Positions 1 through 4,672 of a stretch of 5,140 bases of DNA are shown here, in pieces. The position numbers and the translations under genes were made by a program. The DNA comes from Promethearchaeota archaeon. GTDB lineage: Archaea; Asgardarchaeota; Lokiarchaeia; Sigynarchaeales; SOKP01. The notes under the pieces were generated by a model. The model made no database searches, had not been told where the DNA came from, and was given only the letters and a program-made list of their open reading frames with translations. The stretch spans positions 1 to 5,140 of the forward strand of contig JAHLWT010000286.1 in the NCBI GenBank assembly GCA_019057775.1, read 5' to 3'. Each line of letters begins with the position of its first letter. The stretch's first letter is position 1.

Positions 1-363
1 AAAACTTAGGTTAAAATACTTTTTCAGAAACCTTCTAAGTTTATAACCAATCGGAACATTTTCAAAGATCTGTTCTATTCGGTCTAACATGATAAGAGCA
101 GGAATTTCCATCGGATATTTTTTAGTACTACAAGGATATTCAGGTGTAACTTTCATTAATCCTACCTCAAGGCAGATACGCTCTACTAATTGATAGAAAA
201 TTAATTTATCAATAAATTCGTCAAAATCAGGATAATATTTCCAAAATCGATCTAACCGAATCCCAATTTCACAGGTATAATCTTTCAAATATGCATTATA
301 TGCATCTGGTTTCCCATATTCGAAGGTTACATTATATACTATTGATTTTACTTTTACCCCCAT
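1..363 (-). CDS. Unrecognised protein, 5' part only (runs off left edge)
   Basis: An open frame of 121 codons runs from an ATG at 363 down to base 1 without a stop, so the C-terminus lies outside the window. The protein begins MGVKVKSIVYNVTFEYG, which looks like a beta-strand start. It continues with an aromatic, charged region (RLDRFWKYYPDFDEFIDKL) and ends in basic helical sequence. I see no signal peptide, membrane segment or known motif and do not recognise the family. The start is fixed by an in-frame TGA at 370-372, and GAGGAAGG lies directly before the ATG. The frame is real: a second copy at 4697-4837 shows about half of its substitutions at synonymous positions, and the upstream region is conserved too. 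Function unknown. Confidence 0.8.
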   Translation of the reverse strand, partial: MGVKVKSIVYNVTFEYGKPDAYNAYLKDYTCEIGIRLDRFWKYYPDFDEFIDKLIFYQLVERICLEVGLMKVTPEYPCSTKKYPMEIPALIMLDRIEQIFENVPIGYKLRRFLKKYFNLSF

Positions 364-409
364 CCTTCCTCACACGTTATTACTTTTTTGTTTTTAAAAT
401 TGAGTATAA
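197..409. repeat. Direct repeat, left copy (gene 5' end plus promoter)
   Basis: This segment aligns in the same orientation with 4673-4883. Within the coding part the match is roughly 90 percent by hand count, with one 2-base gap. The 5' leader is more diverged, but the promoter-proximal block TTTTTAAAATTGA is conserved. Similarity ends abruptly inside the coding sequence (around codon 56), so only the start of the gene and its upstream region are repeated. Confidence 0.85.
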
Positions 410-410
410 A
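404..410 (-). promoter_or_regulatory. TATA-like element of the left-edge gene
   Basis: Read on the minus strand this is TTTATACT, centred about 45 bases before the ATG at 363. With the usual archaeal TATA-to-start distance this gives a leader of roughly 18 bases holding the GAGGAAGG ribosome binding site. The duplicated gene start at 4837 has a comparable TTATATTC at 4877-4884 at nearly the same distance, which supports a functional role. Confidence 0.45.
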
Positions 411-420
411 GTTTTTGGAT

Positions 421-558
421 AAAAATACTATCGGATATTATAGAGATAAGCCCGTAATTAGAGCTTTTAGAAGATACATGTATATTGATGATAAGGGAAG
501 GAGTAAACCAATTCCCTCATCTCAATTAAAGAAATGGAAGGATAGACAAAAAGAATGA
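421..558 (+). pseudogene. Orphan coding-like fragment, C-terminal tail of unknown protein
   Basis: This reading frame ends at TGA 556-558. It encodes a basic, protein-like tail with the stretches GYYRDKPVIRAFRRY and IDDKGRSKPIPSSQLKKWK. The frame stays open upstream, but there it overlaps the promoter of the minus-strand left-edge gene. The only in-frame ATG is at 478 and would give 25 residues; a TTG at 400 would give 52. No SD sequence precedes either. It may be the surviving 3' end of a gene whose front was lost. I do not recognise the family, and chance is not excluded. Confidence 0.3.
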
Positions 559-742
559 TTATCGTTTTTTTGAAATCAGCCAATTGATAGCGAATTTTGT
601 CTAAATAACAATAAGCCGATCGAATATTTATGAATTTATGCGGTGTAAAAAGACTTTTTTTCGACAGGCGCAATTAAACTTACTTGATGCATGAATTTAA
701 ATAAAAGAGTATCATTAAATGTTATAAAAGGGAAAATCTTTA
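559..742. other. Non-coding gap before small protein A
   Basis: I see no convincing gene here on either strand. It holds a seven-T run (655-661) that could terminate plus-strand transcripts, and TATA-like candidates near its right end. The minus-strand open frame through 467-673 has no start signal and is not supported. Confidence 0.5.
696..703 (+). promoter_or_regulatory. TATA-like octamer upstream of small protein A
   Basis: TTTAAATA is identical to the octamer before the TFB-like gene (3422-3429). It predicts a transcript start near 726 and a leader of about 20 bases that includes a weak AGGGA. A second candidate, TTATAAAA at 722-729, lies too close to the ATG (about 23.5 bases) to fit the leaderless spacing exactly. 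Confidence 0.35.
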
Positions 743-748
743 GTGAAT

Positions 749-961
749 ATGAAAAAAACCGAAAGGCTAAAGCGAAAAATCAAGCTCTTTAATTCCCTTA
801 TGCAAGATTTATCAGAAGATTTTACTATTATTTTTCAAGAGGGAAAGGAGAGAGAATTTCTTGATGAATTGTTAGAAATGCTCCGATCTTTAGATAAAGC
901 ACAGCAAATTATTAGAAATACATATAACTTATTCCTTACGATGAAAATTAGTGAAAACTAA
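749..961 (+). CDS. Small helical protein A (paralogue of the 2992-3216 protein)
   Basis: The protein has 70 residues from the ATG, or 72 if the GTG at 743 is used. It is highly charged and predicted helical throughout, with leucine-rich heptad-like spacing and no Cys, signal peptide or membrane segment. It aligns without gaps to small protein B at 2992-3216, with about 26 of 67 positions identical and many conservative changes. The best-kept parts are KLFxxLMxDLS, KExE, the LLEMLxxLDKAQQ block and YNLFL near the C-terminus. That pattern shows both are real genes under selection. Two antiparallel helices, or a helical oligomer, is a reasonable structural guess. I do not recognise the family and assign no function. 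The start is uncertain between GTG 743 and ATG 749, and only a weak GGGA lies upstream. Confidence 0.75.
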   Translation: MKKTERLKRKIKLFNSLMQDLSEDFTIIFQEGKEREFLDELLEMLRSLDKAQQIIRNTYNLFLTMKISEN

Positions 962-1173
962 GTCAGGAAGTAAATTAATAAATATGGTGAAAATTAATTC
1001 CTAAAAAAAAACAAAAAATAGCCCAGAATGAGCTCCAACAAATAAATATATTAAAAAGAGAATTGATAACATTATTCGAAAAATCTCATTCCATTGTTTT
1101 ATTAATTCATTTGAAAAGTATCCTAAAATATTAGAAATATTTTAAAAAAATAAGATGAAATTTATCCTTGAGA
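962..1173. other. Gap with a weak coding-like relic (984-1134, plus)
   Basis: An ATG at 984 encodes MVKINS and then hits TAA immediately before a nine-A run (1003-1011). In another frame the sequence continues openly to TAG at 1132-1134 and encodes a plausible helical peptide containing LQQINILKRELITLFEK. A single indel at the A run would join them into about 49 residues. There is no well-spaced SD sequence and no homologue I know, so this may be a small decayed gene or chance. On the minus strand a T run (revcomp of 1145-1151) lies downstream of the histone-fold gene and could end its transcript. Confidence 0.25.
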
Positions 1174-1371
1174 TTATAAATCTTTCTCTTGGACGGTTTT
1201 CCGATTATTAGCCTTAGTTCTTGCTATTGCTTTATCGAGAATATCAATGATCGCATTATTAAGTGCAGAACCATCAAGTACGGCCCCACTTGTGTTGCAA
1301 TCCTTGCCTTTAATATATTCTCGAACTTTGCTTTTAACAAAAAGAGTTTCGACAGCGTTTTTTTTAGCCAT
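1174..1371 (-). CDS. Short histone-fold DNA-binding protein (DUF1931 / face-to-face type)
   Basis: This 65-residue protein starts MAKKNAVETLFVKSKVREY and ends NRKTVQEKDL. The order is a first short helix with VKSKVREYIK (about 12-21), a loop with a conserved-looking LDGSALN (32-38), a long central helix NNAIIDILDKAIARTKAN (38-55), and the RKT loop (57-59) followed by a minimal end. The pattern FVKSKVxEY ... AxARxxANxRKTVQxxDL resembles the short DUF1931 proteins of archaea and the face-to-face histone class also seen in some bacteria. I recall these from general knowledge and did not search. Family members bind DNA and the RKT loop is a typical contact. The nearly absent third helix is normal for this class, so it is not truncated. 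The ATG at 1371 is supported by GGAGG at 1381-1385 with a 9-base spacer. Expected role: nucleoid protein or DNA compaction. Confidence 0.8.
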   Translation of the reverse strand: MAKKNAVETLFVKSKVREYIKGKDCNTSGAVLDGSALNNAIIDILDKAIARTKANNRKTVQEKDL

Positions 1372-1380
1372 TTTTTTATT

Positions 1381-1385
1381 CCTCC
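1381..1385 (-). promoter_or_regulatory. Shine-Dalgarno sequence of the histone-fold gene
   Basis: GGAGG on the minus strand, nine bases before the ATG at 1371, fixes the start. Further upstream the minus strand has TATA-like runs (revcomp of about 1404-1410 and 1421-1436). The latter would give a leader of about 30 bases. Confidence 0.7.
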
Positions 1386-1415
1386 AATAATGATTTAAAA
1401 CGATTTAAATAAAAA

Positions 1416-1676
1416 TTATATTTTAAATAGTAATCTGTATTTCTTACTTTTAAACTTTAAGATCAGATCACAGTAAACGATGAATAATCTCGTTCTAAAT
1501 CCAAATTTAGCATAATCACGTTTCCCTAAAATTTTAAATTTTCTGTTAGAGTTTTTAAAGTCCGTGCCAGAACATATACATTGAAGTTGTCTTCCCTGAA
1601 AAAGCTTCCTCTCACCGATTTTTCTCTTAAGCTCCCCCATAGTTGATTGAAATTGTTTAGGAGCATTAGCCTTCAT
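1416..1676 (-). CDS. Possible small basic protein, unrecognised
   Basis: This is an 86-residue frame starting MKANAPKQFQSTMGELKRK. It is very rich in Lys and Arg with few acidic residues and contains one CxC (CIC) around residues 33-35. No family is recognised. In its favour, GAGGAG at 1685-1690 is 8 bases before the ATG, and a TATA-like TTTTTAAAT (revcomp of about 1720-1728) is placed for a 20-base leader. Against it, the second half looks low-quality, and the neighbouring frame of the same strand is also open for about 48 codons over its left part. A frameshifted older gene is therefore possible. If real, the charge would suit nucleic acid binding, but that is only a guess. It lies just upstream of the histone-fold gene on the same strand. 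Confidence 0.4.
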   Translation of the reverse strand: MKANAPKQFQSTMGELKRKIGERKLFQGRQLQCICSGTDFKNSNRKFKILGKRDYAKFGFRTRLFIVYCDLILKFKSKKYRLLFKI

Positions 1677-1800
1677 GAAAATCTCTCCTCAAAAATATAT
1701 TTTTTTTTAAAACACTAGATTTAAAAACTAATTGAGTCAATTTTTTTAAATAAAACCTATGCAATACTTTATTTACCACTTTATTTGTTGCATTTGTTAA

Positions 1801-1806
1801 AGGTGG
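1801..1806 (+). promoter_or_regulatory. Ribosome binding site deciding the ligase-Ia start
   Basis: AGGTGG, with AGGTG ending six bases before the ATG at 1812, favours that start over an in-frame TTG at 1785. A TATA-like TTTATTTA at 1768-1775 would place the transcript start near 1798, leaving a short leader with this site. Confidence 0.55.
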
Positions 1807-1811
1807 AATGT

Positions 1812-2135
1812 ATGACCGAAAGACAACGGAAACCAAAAAAGAGAATTTTATTTCTCGAAAGCGAAATTCAGCGTCACCGAGAGCTTTATTATAACGAGCA
1901 ACCGGAAATCTCCGATGCGAAGTATGACTCTTTAGAGGATGAGTTAAAAAAAATAGATCCTGGTAATCCAATTTTATTTCGAATTGGTGTTGATCGATCT
2001 GAGTTATTCAATAAAGAGAGGCATATTATCCCTATGAATTCACAAGATAATAATTTTTATCTTTATGAATCTTATAAGATAATAAGACAGAAATTAAAGA
2101 AGATCATTACCGAGCAAAAGTTCCTTAAAACTTAG
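1812..2135 (+). CDS. Free-standing NAD-dependent DNA ligase Ia-type domain (no catalytic domain)
   Basis: This 107-residue protein matches the N-terminal Ia domain of bacterial-type LigA, which binds the nicotinamide mononucleotide part of NAD. Residues 11-50 carry a helix and then the signature LYYNEQPEISDAKYD (25-39). Y26, D35, Y38 and D39 correspond to the essential E. coli LigA residues Y22, D32, Y35 and D36. Y27 takes the place of H23, as in some thermophile ligases, and the loop is one residue shorter. Residues 59-79 resemble the following LigA segment (IGVDRSELF ... HIIPMNSQDN against VG ... F ... HxxPMLSLDN). The protein then ends after a lysine-rich tail, before the adenylation domain, so KxDG and everything after it are missing. 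It cannot ligate alone. It may be a stand-alone NAD/NMN-binding domain or the remnant of a transferred ligase. The intact frame, RBS and conserved residues argue for a maintained protein. The methyltransferase gene starts 35 bases downstream. Confidence 0.75.
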   Translation: MTERQRKPKKRILFLESEIQRHRELYYNEQPEISDAKYDSLEDELKKIDPGNPILFRIGVDRSELFNKERHIIPMNSQDNNFYLYESYKIIRQKLKKIITEQKFLKT

Positions 2136-2140
2136 GAAGC

Positions 2141-2148
2141 TTTATAAT
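2141..2148 (+). promoter_or_regulatory. TATA-like box of the methyltransferase gene (leaderless)
   Basis: TTTATAAT is centred 26.5 bases before the ATG at 2171, exactly where an archaeal TATA box would place transcription start at the start codon. No SD sequence precedes the ATG. The box sits five bases after the stop codon of the ligase-Ia gene, so the methyltransferase probably has its own promoter. Confidence 0.55.
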
Positions 2149-2170
2149 TGATTGGTTCTTTGCTATTGGT

Positions 2171-2926
2171 ATGGCAAATGAAAATTCCTTTTATTTCGAT
2201 GGTCGTTATTACGATGCGATTGTGAACAGCCTGGATCAATTTCATGATTTGAATTTTTATCTTGAGGTTGCCAAACTTTATGGCGGAGAAATCTTAGAGT
2301 TAGGATCAGGAACAGGTCGGCTAACGATTCCTATTGCAAGAGCGGGTTTTTCGATCTCAGGTCTTGAATTAGAAGTGAGATTGATTGAACAAGCAAAAAA
2401 TAAAACTGAAAATGAAGAACTTAAGATAACGTGGATTAAAGGAGATATGACTAACTTTAAGCTGAAAAAGACTTTTGATCTCATTTTTATTGCTCTAAAC
2501 ACGTTTTCACACTTGCTTACAAGGGTAGATATTGAAAATTGTCTTAAATCAGTCAAAAATCATCTTTCAGAGGAAGGTGTATTCATAATAGATACTTTTA
2601 ATCCTTTATTAAGAGTTTTAATTAAGGACCCATCTGAAATCCGTATGTACACAAGTTTTTCAGATCCAGACAGCGATAAGATTTGTGAGATTTACGAAAG
2701 TAATTCTTATGAAATAGCTACTCAGATCAATCATTTAAAATATAAGTTTAAAATTGGAAATAATGAATTAATAAAGTTTGTTCACTGTCGAATGATCTTT
2801 CCTCAAGAATTAGACAGTTTAATGCATTATAATGGTTTCAAAATACTCCAAAAATATGGAACACATGCCAAGCATCCATTTGGGAATGACTCATATGCTC
2901 AAATTATGATTTGCAAAAAAGAATAA
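2171..2926 (+). CDS. Class I SAM-dependent methyltransferase
   Basis: This 251-residue protein has a Rossmann-fold SAM-binding core. Motif I is ILELGSGTGR (41-50). The acidic residue for the SAM ribose is likely E66 in GLELE (64-68). Motif III, with the adenine contact, is KGDM (90-93), and motif IV is FDLIFIALNTFSHL (102-115). A strand then gives EEGVFIIDTFNP (135-144). The N-terminal YFDGRYYDAIV (8-18) is the usual cap of small-molecule methyltransferases of the Methyltransf_25/11 type. The C-terminal 100 residues form a beta-rich cap with a conserved-looking FPQELDSLM and GF near 210-223. There is no signal peptide or membrane segment, so it is cytoplasmic. The substrate cannot be told from the sequence. 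The ATG at 2171 is supported by the TATA spacing and no SD sequence is present. Confidence 0.9.
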   Translation: MANENSFYFDGRYYDAIVNSLDQFHDLNFYLEVAKLYGGEILELGSGTGRLTIPIARAGFSISGLELEVRLIEQAKNKTENEELKITWIKGDMTNFKLKKTFDLIFIALNTFSHLLTRVDIENCLKSVKNHLSEEGVFIIDTFNPLLRVLIKDPSEIRMYTSFSDPDSDKICEIYESNSYEIATQINHLKYKFKIGNNELIKFVHCRMIFPQELDSLMHYNGFKILQKYGTHAKHPFGNDSYAQIMICKKE

Positions 2927-2965
2927 TTGATTCAAGGAAGTTTAAACAATGAATCCTAATTTAAG

Positions 2966-2972
2966 TTTTTTT
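2966..2972 (+). terminator. Oligo-T tract after the methyltransferase gene
   Basis: A seven-T run on the plus strand lies about 40 bases beyond the methyltransferase stop, in the 65-base gap between convergent genes. Archaeal RNA polymerase often terminates at such tracts without a hairpin. No strong stem precedes it. Confidence 0.35.
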
Positions 2973-2991
2973 GATTTGAGATATTCGAATT

Positions 2992-3216
2992 TTAGTTTTT
3001 TGCGAAGGCCTTGCTAAGGAATAAGTTATACGCCTTTTTTACCGTTTGCTGAGACCTATCTAAAGCTTGTATCATCTCTATTAATGAATCTTTATACTCA
3101 TCTTCCTTATTCTTTTCACAAATGACTTCAATTTCTTTTGATATATCATCCATCAACACAGTAAATAGCCTAACCTTTTTTTGAAATTTCTCTTTTTGTG
3201 TATCTTGTTCTCCCAC
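2992..3216 (-). CDS. Small helical protein B (paralogue of the 749-961 protein)
   Basis: This 74-residue charged, helical protein starts at a GTG. It aligns without gaps to small protein A over 67 residues at about 39 percent identity. Shared blocks are RLFxxLMxDIS, KExE, the LIEMIQALDRSQQ region and YNLFL close to the end. B has a Cys at about residue 33 where A has Phe. There is no signal peptide, membrane segment or recognised domain. The GTG is chosen because AAGGTGA lies six bases before it; an ATG two bases upstream is out of frame. The gene is convergent with the methyltransferase and divergent from the TFB-like gene, with 235 bases between the starts. Shared regulation with the TFB-like gene is therefore possible. 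Its upstream region is partly duplicated at 5049-5125. Confidence 0.8.
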   Translation of the reverse strand: MGEQDTQKEKFQKKVRLFTVLMDDISKEIEVICEKNKEDEYKDSLIEMIQALDRSQQTVKKAYNLFLSKAFAKN

Positions 3217-3222
3217 ATTTTT

Positions 3223-3229
3223 TCACCTT
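3223..3229 (-). promoter_or_regulatory. Ribosome binding site deciding the GTG start of small protein B
   Basis: The minus strand reads AAGGTGA, a good match to the archaeal anti-SD complement, with six bases to the GTG at 3216. A TATA-like TTTAATAAAC (revcomp of 3261-3270) lies about 50 bases before the start and would give a leader of roughly 24 bases that includes this site. Confidence 0.6.
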
Positions 3230-3250
3230 CTAATGTTTGATTATTAAATG

Positions 3251-3321
3251 AATTTCTGAGTTTATTAAACAATCGTCTTTCTGTAGATAGATTGTGAATA
3301 TTTCAAAATTTAGTAAAATTT
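3251..3321. repeat. Diverged repeat in the promoter region of small protein B
   Basis: The first 28 bases (3251-3278) match 5049-5076 at 25 positions, including GTTTATTAAA, the probable TATA region. After a poorly alignable middle, the segment CAAAATTTAGTAAAATTTA (3303-3321) matches CAAAATTACTAAAATTTA (5108-5125). Order and orientation are the same in both places. Confidence 0.5.
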
Positions 3322-3364
3322 ATTTTTCCTTCCAATACTTATTTTTATCACCATTTTTTTACGT

Positions 3365-3372
3365 TTTATATA
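3365..3372 (+). promoter_or_regulatory. Possible distal TATA box in the divergent intergenic region
   Basis: TTTATATA is a consensus archaeal TATA box, located 80 bases upstream of the TFB-like ATG. It would start a transcript near 3395 with a leader of about 57 bases, in addition to the proximal box at 3422-3429. It is nearly symmetric, so it could also serve the minus strand. In AT-rich DNA a chance match is possible. Confidence 0.3.
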
Positions 3373-3421
3373 GAAGATAAAGTCAGTAGCTAAATTTTAA
3401 GAATTTTAACAAGGTTTTTTA

Positions 3422-3429
3422 TTTAAATA
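3422..3429 (+). promoter_or_regulatory. TATA-like box of the TFB-like gene (leaderless)
   Basis: TTTAAATA is centred 26.5 bases before the ATG at 3452, the same spacing as the methyltransferase box. There is no SD sequence before this ATG, so a leaderless transcript is likely. The six bases upstream are T-rich and do not resemble a purine-rich BRE. Confidence 0.55.
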
Positions 3430-3451
3430 TCACCAACAATATTTAATCCCA

Positions 3452-4663
3452 ATGTTAGAAATAGATCCCCAAATTAGAGCAAAAATTGTAAAGTTACGAA
3501 AGTCAGGATCCACAATATCTGCTATTGCTGAGGGCACAGATACTCGTGTGTCGGATGTTATGTCCATTTTAAAAGAGGAACTTGGAGAATGGTATGATAA
3601 CTACAGTCAAAGATGTTCTAAAAGTAAGTTTTCAGAGCAAGAGATAAAAAGGATTGTAGATTTAAGGAAGGATGGTAACACTCTAAGAGCGATCCGTAAT
3701 TGTACTAAGATCTCTTTATTTCATATTCAAAGAATATTAAAGGAGGAACTTGGCAATGAATATCTTAAATATCTATCTTTCAATCAGTATGAAAAATATA
3801 GAAAAGGATGGTGCCAAGAAGAGGTAGCTATTATACTTAAATTAAGAAAGAGTGGTAAAGGAATAGAAGAAATAAAGAAGATAACTGGTCTTCCACTTTT
3901 TTTTGTTAAGAGGATTTTAATTGAAGAAGGAAAAGAAGACTTGAGAATCTCAATCAGGGTATGCAAAAAACCTTTTACAAAGGAAGAGACTCTATTAAAG
4001 TTCGAAAGATGGTATTATAAATTTGCTAATGAATTGCACACAAACTCTGCAAAGGAGACCGAAAAATTGAAACTGGGAGCTATAAAAATCTTTTTCGGTG
4101 TATTAGAAGCATTACCACATTCATCAAGTTTTAAAAATCCGAATAAATTAATGCCTGTGTTTGTTTATTCCTTTCTTAGAGCAAGAGGATTCGATATATC
4201 GTTTTCTCTTTTATCAAGACTTTCAGGTATGACTAAGCATGAGTGTTTTCAAACATTAAAAAAGATTACTGTATTTCCCGAATACGTAAATCGGGATCGG
4301 AAGCAGTTGATTTTAGGCAAAATACATGAAGTTGAAAAGCACTTTCATTTAAGCTCACAATTTTTTGAAAACGCAAACAGAATTTTGCAGAAATTATGGG
4401 AGCTTTTAAAGAATACCACCGATAGCGTAATTGCTGGAACTGTGGCTGCTTTAAGTCTTATATCCATTCATAATAATTTACCAATACTTAAATGGGTTTG
4501 TCAAAAAATTGGGATTTCCCAGAGTACGGTGATTTTTCAAGTTAAAAATAAGATAGTTAAAAGACTTGGTATTTCTGGATTTACCACTTTCAATAACTCT
4601 AAAGAAGTATTAATCAGTGGGGTTCTTGAGAAAATTGTCGATATTCAAATGGCAAAGGTTTGA
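3452..4663 (+). CDS. TFB-like protein with three N-terminal helix-turn-helix repeats
   Basis: This 403-residue protein has two parts. Residues 5-165 contain three helix-turn-helix repeats. Each has LRK(S/D)G at 15, 71 and 131, followed exactly 24 residues later by IL(K/I)EE at 39, 95 and 155, and each resembles resolvase/Hin-type HTH units. Residues about 174-390 resemble the core of archaeal TFB/eukaryotic TFIIB, two five-helix cyclin folds. The first is about 178-278, with LGAIKIFFGVLEAL and VYSFLRARG. The second is about 284-372, with FFENANRILQKLWELL, DSVIAGTVAALSLIS and the recognition HTH CQKIGISQSTVIFQVKNKI, followed by RLGISGF. In TFB this second HTH contacts the BRE beside the TATA box. 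The CxxC zinc ribbon and B-reader that recruit RNA polymerase are absent, and the scattered cysteines do not form a ribbon. It may be a specialised initiation factor, a repressor competing for TBP-DNA, or an element-encoded regulator. The cyclin assignment is from motif reading and moderately sure. The ATG is supported by TATA spacing. Confidence 0.75.
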   Translation: MLEIDPQIRAKIVKLRKSGSTISAIAEGTDTRVSDVMSILKEELGEWYDNYSQRCSKSKFSEQEIKRIVDLRKDGNTLRAIRNCTKISLFHIQRILKEELGNEYLKYLSFNQYEKYRKGWCQEEVAIILKLRKSGKGIEEIKKITGLPLFFVKRILIEEGKEDLRISIRVCKKPFTKEETLLKFERWYYKFANELHTNSAKETEKLKLGAIKIFFGVLEALPHSSSFKNPNKLMPVFVYSFLRARGFDISFSLLSRLSGMTKHECFQTLKKITVFPEYVNRDRKQLILGKIHEVEKHFHLSSQFFENANRILQKLWELLKNTTDSVIAGTVAALSLISIHNNLPILKWVCQKIGISQSTVIFQVKNKIVKRLGISGFTTFNNSKEVLISGVLEKIVDIQMAKV

Positions 4664-4672
4664 AATCTGGAA

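Noticed and set aside
288..305. Near-palindrome ATGCATTATATGCAT
   Set aside because: It lies within codons of the left-edge gene (Asp-Ala-Tyr-Asn-Ala-Tyr) and is not perfectly kept in the duplicated copy, so a site function is not supported.
467..673. Minus-strand open frame of 68 codons
   Set aside because: It has no start signal, a low-complexity composition, and overlaps the more protein-like plus-strand fragment; best explained as chance in AT-rich DNA.
1189..1398. Plus-strand open frame opposite the histone-fold gene
   Set aside because: It is the antisense shadow of a gene with a recognisable fold and a good SD sequence.
1666..1971. Minus-strand open frame opposite the ligase-Ia gene
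   Set aside because: The opposite strand encodes clear LigA Ia motifs; this frame has no recognisable content.
2278..2556. Minus-strand open frame inside the methyltransferase gene
   Set aside because: It is an antisense shadow of the SAM-binding motifs.
2950..3018. Short plus-strand frame of 22 codons starting at the ATG at 2950
   Set aside because: It is very short, has only a weak purine stretch upstream, and runs into the 3' end of small protein B.
3741..3827. Internal AGGAGG followed nine bases later by an out-of-frame ATG at 3756
   Set aside because: The frame gives only 23 residues, and the purine run is explained by the Lys-Glu-Glu codons shared by the HTH repeats.
3784..3966. Minus-strand open frame inside the TFB-like gene
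   Set aside because: It is an antisense shadow of the third HTH repeat.
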